A stretch of DNA of 64,000 nucleotides from Paragonimus westermani (Eukaryota; Platyhelminthes; Trematoda; Plagiorchiida; Troglotrematidae). This document shows positions 11,210-22,679 of the stretch, piece by piece; position 1 is the first letter of the stretch, and every line of letters begins with the position of its first letter. The notes beneath the pieces were generated by a model, which was given only the letters and a program-made list of their open reading frames with translations, had not been told where the DNA came from and made no database searches. The stretch covers positions 1-64,000 of the forward strand of contig QNGE01002425.1 in NCBI GenBank assembly GCA_008508345.1. Reading direction: 5' to 3'. The position numbers and the translations under genes were made by a program.

Positions 11210-12395
11210 CAATCCGCTACAACTGGGCAGCACCCAAAATGTCACTTGGATTTCCATTTACAGGGGCCGTTATCAAGTCATGAGTTTTCGGTGTAAAAAC
11301 AGATGGCACAGTCTGTCAAGCTCTTTTCACTTGGCGTTCCAAACTCAACGTTGCGGATGGCTAGATCGATCGACGCACAACCAGTAGCACACGAAGCCTC
11401 CGTCAGCTACTCAGGCAGAGATGACAACATATGATACGCGTTTGCACGATCAGCCCCACTGTATTACGAGTACTGCGGAGAAGTAGACATCTCATATGGA
11501 GCACGAACTTCGAATGAAGGATGTCTGAAGCTGTCTTGCTTGTTGTGATACTCTCACTGTAGTACGGACGAGCGGTCGCCCTATACTACTCACATCACCA
11601 CTAATCAGCAGGGGAGCAAGAGAATGGATTTTGACATCGAAATGGCCGTGGAAAAAAAAGAAGAAGGAACATTGGAATGCAGCACCACATGAAATGGTTC
11701 ATGCTACACAAAAGAACTGAGCATGGGTGTCCGTGACAACCGTGACGTTAAAACGCGTAACCCGTGTATTGGTTTTCCGAATAAACGATCTTTGTGTCAT
11801 CCACGTTTTTGGCTCGTAACACCACAGCAGCTTGGCTAACTTGGTTTACGTCAGCTGTGTATTGTTGTGTCATCCCGTGAATTGGGGATTCCGTCAAGTG
11901 AGTTATTGAAAACCTTCACTTAATTTTTCCAGGATTATTTTCTTGAGAATCATCTGTACTTCCACGGCACACAAGTATCTTGTTTTCCGCGAAAGAGGAA
12001 CAGACAGTCCTGACGCGGAACTGCAGTTACGCTGTGATCTACACACAACACCTTTCGTCGGACAAGGAATCAATCCCATCTGGTGACAGTATTAGTCTGA
12101 AGGATATGTATCTGATTTGGGTTATTCAGTATGATGACCACTAGTCAAACGGGGGTTTCTAATTCTTGAAGTCGACAGATTGACAATGAACAAATTACCT
12201 CAGTTGCTTGTTGATTCGCCAAATTTGGAAGGTAAGGCGGCTATCTGTAACGTTTTCAGTGAGGGTTGGTTTCCAAATTAGGTTCTGATCACGAGCATAC
12301 AAGTAATGACTTGGCCGAGGTATCCAGACAACTTTTAGAAGGTGATTCAAGTGTCAGGTCAAGGTGAGTTTTCATGCGAAAAGAATGAAGCTAGT
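11210..12395. other. Non-coding stretch; possible 5' remnant of the LINE at its left end
   Basis: The 350 bases right of the reverse transcriptase could hold decayed upstream LINE sequence, but no motif is readable. The rest shows nothing. Confidence 0.3.
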
Positions 12396-12400
12396 CAGAA

Positions 12401-12826
12401 TTATTGGGAACTGAAATAATTTAAAAATTCTGTGAAGACCAGAAAGCGAACCAACGGAAAACACTGGAACAGTTGAGAAACTGACTGTCTCGTAGAGCTA
12501 TCCACATGGAACACTGAAAGATAATAAACAAGCACTCCAACGTGTATCCATATTGGGCATCTCTGGGAAGACGTTAAAATGATTGTTGGGAACATGTAGC
12601 ACGATGTGACGCAAAAAAATATATGCCACTCCAGTAGAAACTTAAATCTCTCGGCTAATCCGGCTCTGGCCGCATGGTTGGACAGCGCAATCCAGAATTG
12701 ATAGGTCCCTATTAAAAGTTCTGTCAACATTGTCATCGGCCTATGTGGTTTTATAACTTGAAGGAATAATCTGTTAAGAAGGTCTGTTAGTGAATTATCC
12801 ATTGTTCGAAGAATTTCAAGTGGTAG
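12401..12826 (-). CDS. Open frame of about 140 codons, unknown
   Basis: A minus-strand frame is open from a TAA near 12826 to a stop at 12401. Its first ATG (12802) has a good context (ACAATGG). The N-terminal part reads LPLEILRTMDNSLTDLLNRL and then FWIALSNHAARAGLAERFKF, which has the alternating pattern of a helical protein. The second half is rich in Phe, Cys, Ser and Val and looks less convincing. No acceptor or donor with a clear consensus is visible. It could be a short single-exon gene, an element relic, or a chance frame; no family is recognised. Confidence 0.2.
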   Translation of the reverse strand, partial: LPLEILRTMDNSLTDLLNRLFLQVIKPHRPMTMLTELLIGTYQFWIALSNHAARAGLAERFKFLLEWHIFFCVTSCYMFPTIILTSSQRCPIWIHVGVLVYYLSVFHVDSSTRQSVSQLFQCFPLVRFLVFTEFLNYFSSQ

Positions 12827-12829
12827 TTA

Positions 12830-14555
12830 AATCTTTTTTCGGAGTTCACATATACCTTCATTAATGGCCTGCTATCACGAATATCCCTGGGCAGGATCAA
12901 CTGAGACCCATGACTCCCTGGCTGTTCAACCTTGGACAATTTCGACGCGTACCATTTCTTTTCCGGTGCAGGATATTGGCTTTATGTTGTCTGCCGATGA
13001 GACTGCATTAGAAAGCTAAACATAGTGGACGTGTATTAGGTGTAGAACGATCCATGCATTCTCGCTTTCTAATAGAGTTGATACACTTCAAACTATTTTC
13101 GCTGGGGTTGCGAAATTTGTGAGTAGACCAAGAGTGTTCGTTTCCAAGTCAGAAAATTTGCAGTCATCGCGATCGGTAACTTTTATTCATACGGGGCAGC
13201 CGGGAGCGACATGCGCACGTTCATATTCCTAAATATAAGTACGAATTTTGAGGAGCATTTGTGAGTACTCACTCTGATGCTCGTTCTTCCTCTCTCTTTC
13301 ACTCTCGCCCACACACGCACGCACACGGAGATTTCGAACTTTGCGAGCATTCGAGTTACAGCTTCATTTCTGCCATCATGAAAATTATCTGAATCGAGCG
13401 CACAATAGACGAATGAACAGAAGCTATATTTTCTCGTCCTCTGGTTTTAGTTACAACGGGAAACTTAACGTAAACGCTGAGTATGACTGGTAGAAAATGG
13501 TTGGCCGTACACAATGTGCATGTGCGTATGCGCCTCACTGACCGATATGTGCGGTCGGAAGAACGCAGTTTATTAGTTCCTGGCTAAGCAGTACCTCAAG
13601 AGCTTATGCGACAGTCTGCGCTGAGTTACATGGCTAAACTACAAACGGACAAGGATATGACAGAAAGTAATCCTGAATATTTGTGGTGATTTTTACGTTT
13701 TGTTACAGCTAACAAGAGGACTGTTCCCTCCATCTAAGGTTGGGGTTACCCAACATTTGTCGGTTCATCGTCCCCTTACGAATCTTTTTTGGTTACACGC
13801 CCTCCCACCTCCACAGTTTAAATACGCCGTTGATTGAGATTTCTGGCGATAAGGTCATGACAGTAAATGACGTGGTGAACTAGAAAGATATTTGAAGCTC
13901 TTTTCTAATGCGATTAAACCATTTGGAGGATCATTGATGCTACCTCAACTAGTGTGCGTGAAACCATATCCCTTACCACACTTTGTTGACACCCAATATA
14001 CCTAGGGGGCTCTTCAAGCATTGATTATTCCCTTATGTTGATTACTACTGGTTTCTAAAAAAGCAGTCATTCCTCTGCTCTATTCCTAGTTGTGAAACGT
14101 CAGTGTCAATGAACGAACATAACCGCCAATGCTAACGTGCTTTTCATAATTTAAAGCACTTCACACAACCACGGAGACTGAGTTGCTTTCAAGATACCTC
14201 CTGTAGGGAACTACTGATTTGGACTAATAATGTAAACAGGGGAGTGGAAACTGCCATTAGAAATCTCACGTTCTTCAGATTTTTTCGTGTTCGAGTTACT
14301 TCTGTACCACTGTATCGCTTGCAGAAGCGTTCTCACAAATATTTTCAGCCCTCAATGATTTCGTCTGCAAATCCCATTAAAGTGCGTAACTCGTAAAATG
14401 AGTCCTTTGGCAGGTTGACTGATGATGATACAGGTGGTATGCCGCTCTGAAAGAATGAGTATTTGAACTCTGTACAACTACTTTGCATTAGGATGGCAGT
14501 AGGATAAAGTAGCCATCAATGTTTTCTGGTCGGTAGAACAAATCGGATGAATGCA
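12830..14555. other. Non-coding stretch with a small CT/CA-rich patch
   Basis: A CTCTCTCTTTC then CACACACGCACGCACACGG patch lies at about 13290-13328. Otherwise nothing is recognised. Confidence 0.4.
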
Positions 14556-14559
14556 ATCG

Positions 14560-15960
14560 CTTCACTTAGTGGACAGGTGCGCTGCCATCGGAATAGAGTG
14601 ACCATCAAAGGCCGACTCATTAGACAACAACGATATTCTGACTCCTTCTGAACACGTGGGTTGAGGTGTAGTGAGCGCGTCTGTCTACAACCGTACGAGT
14701 CTCGTTGTGTGTGGTGTTCTTTGCTCGAAAGATCCAAGAGAATAGTCATGACTACAACTAACCACTCTGTACCTTGTTTGTGGATTTCGCCACGACGTTC
14801 GGTGCCGTGAGCCATGAGGCACTGTGGACGGCATCTGATTAGTCTGGATGTCCAGGTATGCCTGTCAGCTTGATTAGACTGTCACATTTGGGTATAAAGG
14901 AGAATAAGCGATCGTATGGACATTGTCAATAGTGTGAAAAAGGATTGTTTTCCAACCCCAACCCTATTTAGTTTACATTTGACTGCAGTGTTAACAGTTT
15001 CTTCTCCGAACTCAAAAGACGGTGTTGAAGTTGAACACTGTACTGATGATCGCTTGCTGTATGTTTCCATCATTTTTTGCGTCCCAGGTGGACTACATAC
15101 TTCAGCGATGCGCATGTTTTTGTTAGCCGATCAGGGCACGCTATGTGCACACAGGGAGGACGAATTTCAACGATTAACCCCGAATTTCCTGATAGAAGTA
15201 TCAAAATTTGGGTTGTGTGTCGACATGGGCAAACACTTTCCTCCCTTCGGCATTCCCTAGGCGAAGATGCTGTGTCTACAGTTGAAATTCTAATCAATGG
15301 GGACCCCGTCGATAAGTGCACAGACTTCTGCTATTCAGACGGAAATTTTTCTGTGAACCGCGATTCTCGAACTCATGTTAAGAAGGTCAGCACAGTTTTC
15401 GGACGTTTTGAAAGACATGTCTGAAAGAACGGCGGCCTGACGATGAAAACAGAGCTGCCTGTCTACCGCTTAATGGTGCTGTTCACGACATTTTAAAGCA
15501 GCGAAATTAAAGGTGCATTACCTGAGCTGTTTCTCTTTGCATTGTCTAAGACGCAGCTTGGGTATTTGGTGCTCAGGCATAGTTCCGAACACTCTACTAC
15601 GTCGGCGAGCGGACACGGATGGGGTTGAAGCCATGCTAGTGCTGAATCAGCTTCAGGAGTTAGGTGACCTTCCTAGAATCGGTGATGAACGGATTCGGAA
15701 GCAGCCGTTATAAAGGCAAGTGCAGCTAATACGCGAAATCCTGGTAGTCAAACGCTACGATGCCAGTGTGTCATTAAATACTTATTCCACTTTGTGTTTT
15801 CGTTAAGACTTGGCCTTGATCCGGACGGTCCACAGGAATACGATCTGGTCAGGCGTCCAAAGGTTAAATAAACGGCAGTTGTACGGTCGTGAACTGAATT
15901 GCTCGGTACGTAAAGCAACCATAGGTGCCATAGCTCGTGATGACGACTGTATGACGTTGT
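14560..15960 (+). mobile_element. Same LINE family as at 9.3-11.2 kb, decayed, copy 2
   Basis: This plus-strand copy begins near the segment matching NMEVLDTNVL of copy 1 (here NDILTPSEHVG). It continues with motif A as FVDFATTFGAVSHEALW and motif B as SVKKDCFPTPTLFSLHLTAV. Next is EHCTDDRLLYVS, which aligns with EYWTDGRLLNIK. Motif C is degraded to FLLADQGTLCAH (expected FADD). The thumb block (DFCYSDGNFSVNRDSRTHV, STVFGRFERHV), LRRSLGIWCSGIVPNT and EAMLVLNQLQELG then follow. The terminal block DLALIRTVHRNTIWSGVQRL runs on as about 30 further codons to a stop near 15960, longer than in copy 1. Frameshifts and stops are frequent. The copy is 5' truncated within the reverse transcriptase and older-looking than copy 1. 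Confidence 0.85.
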
Positions 15961-15964
15961 AATG

Positions 15965-18760
15965 AATGAGACTGCGCATGCTCTGACCGTCTCGAATTGG
16001 TAGGTCGTCAACTTATTCATAATACATCGTCGACGAAATGACAACGAATGCATTAAGCCTAAGTGGATTATGTCAGTCATGCCCGTTTTTCCGTTTGCAT
16101 CAACCAATGACTACCGGCTTCCGTCAAATCACCCGCTTTTTCTTTACAGGAACTTGGGCCGTGGTGGCTTCCGACTTATTTTTTTCTCCAGCTTTGTTGG
16201 TGCATTTTTTGTTGAATGTTTCGTCTGTTTTACATTTCAGTCTTCAATTTTGTTTCTCCTCCCTATCCTTTCTGGAGTACACTAACATGTACTCTCAAAT
16301 TTAACTATTTCTTGCCTTATACTTCCAGTATCTCTCTTCCCGGTTCAGATCCTACCGTTAGGATCTCTCTTTTGTTTGTCTCCGAGAAATAAGGGTTTCA
16401 CTTATACAGAATCATTCAGCATCCACGGCTATACGCAATCTTTCGGGGCAGCTGCTGTACATAAGTACATAATGGTTAGCAAACTATACAACTTATAACC
16501 AAGTGAGTTCTGAACATGGAATTTAACCGTCATCAGGTATCACTCAAGAATGTGGTGACGTAAACAATTCAGTGAGGCGTTACAAAATAAACAAAAGGGG
16601 GAGTGCAAGTTAGAGTTCATATTATCAATTCAGAATGTATTATGTGCAACAATTTAGGGAATGTTTGACCGGTATTTAATGTAATCAACACATGAAGAAC
16701 CTTCAGCACGATAGTTTTTCTAATGGGTCACAGGTATACGAGCAGGTGAGACTGATGTTGTGCAAGCCGTTGGTGGTAGATGGGTAGCTGGGCAGTATCA
16801 TCAGGGAGCTGAATGTGAAGGTCTAATGGTTTGAGCCACACGGCGACCGCTTGGCCATCGCATCCTAATCTTTACTTGTAGTAATTTGAGAATGGATTTT
16901 GTTGATTTCGGCCATAACCAGTAAGTTCCATACTGGCCTACCGGTTAACTAGCCAGTACCGGCTGATTAATTTACAAAGGTCTGCACCCACATGCCTCTC
17001 GGCCTTAGTAGTCCGGGTTTACGCAAGACACGTGGTATGTCAGTGGAACTACAAGTGTTTCAGTGCAAGCCACTTGTGGTGGACATTACGCGTAGACGTC
17101 CGAGACCGACGCTGCCAACCGGTTACGTATACGTCACAACGGTCACATTGCTATCCATGTTCAAAAGTTTGTTTAAGCCTTTCATTCTGTCAATGTGGCC
17201 CGATCGATAATTCATCCAATGTACAACTTCTTTGCTGTCTGACGATATTAATCAACACATGAATAAGACATTACTAGTTATGGTTAACTGCTATTAAATT
17301 GTCCAGCAATCTTCCGACATTCATTTACAAGTGACAATATGCGTAATTGTAACATATCGTTATAGACAGTCTTTCGCATGTAATCCAATAATTCATGATA
17401 ACCTGCAGCAACTCGCATTTGGAATCTTGCAATCTTCACTCACCACGTAACCAAAACTGGACAACTTCACTCAGTTTGAGAGAGAGCGCGGTAGCATAAA
17501 TTATCAGACAGAGTGGGTCTAAGTCCATCAGAAGTGTAAGCAACCCCAAAAGTGTATCCACAACTGGCATTCTGATATTACCGATTGAAGGTCGGATGCT
17601 TATTTGCTGTGAATCGAGCACAACTAGTACACAATTGTGCTACTTACAGTTTGTTCAGCAAATCTGTTAGCCTGAAGGAGATTTACTTCAGAAACAGTCG
17701 ACCTCTGACTAGATGCCAACCAGCTACAGACACAGTACCTTCAAACGCAATGAGCGCTCTACTAGCTGAACTACGAAGGCACAGTGCTTAACAGTGGCAG
17801 TGGTGGATTTCAGTGAGAATCGCTCGAGAAATCCTGCTGGGACAGTCGATCTTCTCCTCATTTGGTGGATTCCACATGAAACAGTGAGTCCACGTGTGAA
17901 ATTTTTAGCTCATGGTGTAGCTTTGTAGTTTTGCTAATACACCATTTTGACAGGCTATTTCTGTCGATGGTTTAAATGTAGCCGGCGCCTTGTATTTCTG
18001 TACTCCCTAGTTTCTTTTGTTATATGTCCCTGGGATAAAAGCGATAGTTGGATTTTCGTCCACGTTTTTCTGAGGCAACGTTAATGTTCAATGTACCAAT
18101 GACCTCAAATTAAGCACCACCGAATCATCGTACGGAAATGATTAGTCACTTTTACGCTCGTGTCGCCGTTAGGTTGTTCGATAATCTCCAGTACAGATAC
18201 ACTAACTCTCTACTTGTGCCTAATGTGTGATCAGTGGGTCAATGTTCAAAATAAGGACGAGGAGCGGAGTGCAAATTCTAGTCTTGGGGATAACGTACAC
18301 TGTTGACAGGCCCTAACGAAGCTCGAGTCTGGTGTTTATTTTCGAAAGATGTCTTGATATGTTTGAAGAAATACAATCGTATGAAGGTGTGTGATCGTTA
18401 TCTAAACTTGCATCTGTTTCTTCACACGCAGGTTGTCTCCATTCTAGTTCTATGATAGTGGCAGAGGTTGGACAAATGTCTGATAATATTACGATTGTTG
18501 GAATCCGTCTAAACACAGAATTCCAGCACAAGGGCTGATGGTGGCGAATTCTGATTCATAGCCCCAGATAGATAGCAAAAGACATGCCTAAAAAAGTGAC
18601 TTGTCCATCAACCAACCGATCAGAGTGCACACACCTATTGACCTAATGTTAGTGAATAGCCTACGAGGTGTCAGGCGATCGAAAAGCACAACCGGATACT
18701 GTAATGATGACCGGTGAGAGCATCGGGTTTTCAACTGCCGGTGTAGATGGGGAGGTGCAG
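15965..18760. other. Non-coding stretch, nothing firm
   Basis: A pyrimidine-rich run lies at 16190-16290 (+). A GC-richer patch at 16990-17140 has open frames in two plus-strand registers but no recognised features. Confidence 0.35.
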
Positions 18761-18764
18761 TATT

Positions 18765-18794
18765 GGAGATCACCTTTGACAAAAGGTGATCTCC
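18765..18794. repeat. Perfect 13-bp hairpin with 4-nt loop
   Basis: GGAGATCACCTTT (18765-18777) is followed by GACA and then by its exact reverse complement (18782-18794). No T-run follows, so a bacterial-type terminator reading does not apply. It may be the joined end of an inverted-repeat element. Confidence 0.7.
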
Positions 18795-18799
18795 GTGTC

Positions 18800-20145
18800 T
18801 AGTCGTTCTATTTGTGAGTGGTTGGAAAGTCTGTCTAAATTCAACGATCGGTTTTGAGTGGGACTCATTTGTAACAACATTAATGCAGGCTTATTAATTC
18901 GGGAAGTGACTGGAACAGGATTCATCGGTCTACTAAACCACACGTTTTAGTGTGGTTACTCTTCCGAAGGTTACTCATTGACAACTTTTGTCAGTTAGAC
19001 GGTTTTGTATCCATTCGTACAGACTCTACTGATCACACACTGAAACGGAATGTGCTCTCAAAACTGTCGTTCCATGGAGACGACAAACGCAGTAAATTAT
19101 CCTGTCCTGGTTGCACTGTGCGCTCCACCTTCGCCTTCGTATCGAGTGACTTTTCTTATATGGTTTCGATGCACGGAATGAGGTCCAACCACGTAGACAG
19201 GCTCAACGTCTCTGGTGTGTAGTACGATTTCGGTTCTGATACTAACTACAATAAGAAAAACACGTGCTTCATTTGGGCTTCACCTGGTTACGAAAAATGT
19301 TGCATATTTGTCAGCTCTCAGTCCGCACACACACACGATAACTGAGCAGTTCAATTCGCAACAATCTACTTTCGTTTCATCTGTAAAATCAGCTGTTCAC
19401 GATTTTCACTCGTCCGTTTGGTGTCCGATATAGCTGTTCTAATGGCGCACAGAATGCGAACCTCCTATGCGTTGGGCACGTGACACCGCCACCAAATTGA
19501 TCGAGTGTGCAGCTGGTTTAACCATTAGAACAATACGAAAAAATGGACAATGTAAATTAAATTGCAGTGGTTTTTGTTTCTCCCAGTTGCCAAGGTTGAA
19601 GAAAATCGGAGGGCAGTTGGTGTGCATAGGCAATGTGTCAGATTAGTCTGACTAGCCAGCTGATCAATCCAAACTGAGGTAGTCACGGAACGATGTGAAC
19701 TGCTCCGATTGCACACCACTAGGCCTAATTGATGGTTGGCTAGTTCTTGGGAATTTTTAAATCTAGGTTGTGCATTGCTAGGGTTGCTTCTGAGACATCG
19801 TAGCCAATCCATGAGCGAAGTAGATATCGTTTTCCCCATGTTGCAATTTAACTTCAGTGAAAATGTTCTCCCTAAGGATTCGTGGGTTAGAACCTTTCTG
19901 TGTGATTGTACTGGTTTTTTAAAGGAGAACCTGTGAACCGGGGAGCGTTCTTCCTTTCGTACCCGCGGAAAATAAATCGAATGGGCTTAATAATACACCG
20001 GATGACCATGAAATGCAATTTTCTCATTGGGCACCTCGCTGTCCTAGATTGATATGGAAAAATGCATGTTAGTGTGCATATGAATGTTCAAAAGTTGTCG
20101 AAGTGAAAAAAAACACATACATGCATAAACGAAAAATGCAGCAAT
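18800..20145. other. Non-coding stretch, nothing firm
   Basis: An 11-bp inverted repeat (TGTTCTAATGG near 19434 and its complement near 19520) is the only structure seen. Open frames at 18950-19222 (+) and 19525-19839 (-) have no recognised features. Confidence 0.35.
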
Positions 20146-20149
20146 GTGA

Positions 20150-20800
20150 TTACACATGTAGAAATTTACTTTCCGTATATATATATATACATATATATAT
20201 ATATACATAGATATAGATATTTTCAGGAAATAAATTTCTGTTTTTGAAATCGTGTGATCTCATGTTTTTAGATACATACGTATATACAAATATGTATGTA
20301 TACACCCATATATGTGCAACCGGTCTTTCAATGTATGTTTTCATATATATGTATATATATATTCCTACGTGTAAATACAAGAATAAGTATGACACACATA
20401 TGTCATAAATATTTTACGTATTATATGATGTGTATAATATATCACATATATTATATACATTGTGTAATATGTAATATATGATGCATACATATGATGTATG
20501 TAATATGGATACCATACATTTATGTATGTGGATATAGATATTCATATACTTTCAACCTACGTATACACATTCCCATACATGTTTGTATATACATGTATTA
20601 ATATAGGTTGAAAGTATACGAATATGTATATACATATATATGTTCGTAGATATATAGTATTCCATCTCTGTGAACTCCTGGAAAACGTATGTACACGCAT
20701 ATATGCATACATGCATATATATTTGACATATATGTATATACATATTCGCATAGAAATATGCCTTCACATATGTATATATGTATGTATATATGACCATGTA
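20150..20800. repeat. TATATG/ATGTAT-type microsatellite block
   Basis: About 650 bases of interrupted alternating TA, TATATG, ATGTAT and CATATA units. The several open frames rich in Tyr and Ile that cross it are low-complexity artefacts. Confidence 0.9.
20538..20625. repeat. Inverted repeat inside the microsatellite, 22-bp arms
   Basis: The left arm (20538-20559) and right arm (20604-20625) are complementary at 21 of 22 positions and share the non-microsatellite core ACTTTCAACCTA. The spacer is 44 nt. Confidence 0.65.
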
Positions 20801-20964
20801 TTTGCAAATAAACGCACGCTGTTAGCTGTCTGGTTGGCCCACAGAGGAACCACCGAAAGAAGACTCAATGAACTTCACTTGACTAACGGCAATAGCTACC
20901 GCAAACCGGTTTGCAAATAGATGTACGCTCTTAGCTTAGTTTGCACATAAATGAACGTAGCTTG
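20801..20964 (+). repeat. Three copies of a 25-27 bp unit beginning TTTGCA
   Basis: The units start at 20801, 20910 and 20940. They read TTTGCAAATAAACGCACGCT, TTTGCAAATAGATGTACGCT and TTTGCACATAAATGAACGTA, and each is followed by a form of TTAGCT or GCTTG. The first sits in the perfect palindrome TATTTGCAAATA. The spacing is uneven (109 and 30 bases). Confidence 0.55.
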
Positions 20965-21299
20965 TCAAACAATCTCATTGTTAGCCCTGACTATGATCTT
21001 GGATTCTTTCAGGAAGCACTGAATAACGACGTTTTTTCTTCCGCCTCATTCAGAAGACGTTCCTTCCTCCTTCCATTTTAATCACGTTGCATAGTCCACG
21101 CTCTCGCAGTCCACACAGGTATAAACCGGTTGATATTCTATGTAGTTGGCATACAAGTGATGGTACCAATCGGGCCATTGACTGCATTATACTCAGTGCA
21201 CGTTGTCTTCATCCAACTCTACGAGGTTCTCCTTCTGAAAGCACGTCTGACAAACGTTGTAGTCTAGAGGTTTTAAGGCACACAGCCGTTCGAAACTTT

Positions 21300-21556
21300 T
21301 CAGAGCTTTTTTTGAAACTGTTTGAGCGTAACCTTAGCAACTCGTCTATTACGAGCTCTTGCCATGGGATCTCCAATTATCTCAGTCTCCAGCATCTCCT
21401 GGTCATCCACACGAAATTCAGGGCTGGACTTCGTACGCTTGTTAGAGAGAAAGTTGGAAGCTTCTGTGGAAGTGACAGGCATCTGACTTAATTCTTCGAA
21501 AATACACACAATCTTGTTTGCGAAAGGTATTGGGATAGTACCGCATGGCTCATGTG
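21300..21556 (-). CDS. Exon-like C-terminal stretch next to the SWIM/MULE pseudogene
   Basis: A strong acceptor (CATTTTCCCCACAG) ends at 21557. The frame then stays open for 85 codons to a TGA at 21300-21302. The product is charged and mixed, with FANKIVCIFEELSQMPVTST, FRVDDQEMLETEIIGDP and a basic end ARNRRVAKVTLKQFQKKL. It lies on the same strand and 285 bases downstream of the SWIM remnant at 21.84-22.67 kb. It could be the last exon of that gene or of an unrelated gene. The pyrimidine tract, open frame and basic C-terminus favour a real or recently lost exon. No family is recognised. Confidence 0.4.
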
Positions 21557-21840
21557 CTGTGGGGAAAATGCTGGATGTTGGGATATAAGAGTTTACCGTC
21601 AAGCACCCGGCTTTCGGTAACACCTTCCGGGTCAAAAGAGAATGATTCACTCTATTCGTTATTGTTGTTTATTGTTTTTTCCGGCCATAAGTTCTCGAAG
21701 GATGTTCGGCCGCTTATTTACACAATTCCCCTACTTTAGATTGAACAGTGCAACAAAAGATCCGGATGGCTTGAGAATAACCCATTTGTCCGTCACGAAG
21801 CAGCAACGTGTCTACGATCGTTGACTACACACGTACACCC

Positions 21841-22667
21841 TTAAGTAACCGCTATACCTTGGCAAGCATTCTCACAATTTCTTATTCTGTACGAAGGAGA
21901 ATTGAAAACGAGCAAAGGCATAGCAACAACGGGTTCATCACATTCAGAAAGAGGGATTTCAGCTTTAACCGGGGCTGGTAACAACCACCGACTTCCCCCG
22001 TCAAACTGGAAAGGGGTTTGCCAATCAAACGAAACACAGCAACAATATGGCAGCGAGGGATCATCCACTGGGATGAAATCAGCAGTCACACTTATTACTC
22101 CCTACAGTGTCAACTTGGAAAATGTGTTCTTCGTTACAGTGCACTTCGCACACGTTTTGTGGTGTGGTTACCGGGAAACACAGTAGCTTTAAGTTTATGC
22201 GAGGCCCAACCACTTTCACAATGTAGACAAGTGTTCGCAAGACACTGGTATGCCTCATTACTGACGTACAGCAAACTATTAAACTGTCCTGTTCCCAGTG
22301 AAAACCACTGGTAAATACGGCTCTTCTGGTAATCGTCTAAACCCACCAAATAACGGTAACACCGAGACACATCATGCAGTAAATGAAACCGACAGAGTAC
22401 GATGGCATAATATGGAAAAAATTCACGTGTTGCCCTCCACTGTGCTGCTCAACAATCAACAATGAAGGTTCGAACAGCACACATGCAAGACAACGTTTTA
22501 AGTAGGCGTTCGAAAACTCTCCTATAATTGGCAGTAGTTTCGTTCGGCACCAGTGAGTAAAAAACGTAACGCCCACTCCAGTTGCATCTATCAACATAGC
22601 ACGTCATAGTATGAAGCTGGCATAATTTGCCTGATGAGTAGCATCTCCCAGAATAACATCTCCATAC
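21841..22667 (-). pseudogene. SWIM zinc-finger MULE-type transposase-like (ZSWIM-like) pseudogene
   Basis: The exon starts after a good acceptor (TTTCCACCTGTGTTCCAG). The frame first reads YGDVILGDATHQANYASFIL, which matches the first catalytic Asp region of MULE-type transposases. After a one-base frame change it reads CNWSGRYVFYSLVPNETTAN and YRRVFERLLKTL. It continues with TFIVDC, a TGA at 22449-22451, AAQWRATREFFPYYAIVLCR and FHLLHDVSRCYRYLVG. This matches the second Asp and the Cys-x2-His segment of MULE and ZSWIM1/3-type proteins. The frame runs on to 22134. Beyond it, in two further frames, are HIFQVDTVGSNKCDC and, after a break, IPRCHIVAVFRL, together giving the CxC...CxH pattern of a SWIM zinc finger. 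At least two stops and two or three frame changes rule out function. It is either a transposon copy or a decayed ZSWIM-like gene; the spliced-looking start keeps both open. Confidence 0.7.
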
Positions 22668-22679
22668 CTGGAACACAGG

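Noticed and set aside
18765..18794. Rho-independent terminator
   Set aside because: No T-run follows and the window is eukaryotic in character.
19434..19530. 11-bp inverted repeat TGTTCTAATGG
   Set aside because: Arms of this length at this spacing are expected by chance in a window this size.
20150..20920. Several overlapping open frames on both strands
   Set aside because: They are translations of the TATATG microsatellite and are rich in Tyr and Ile.
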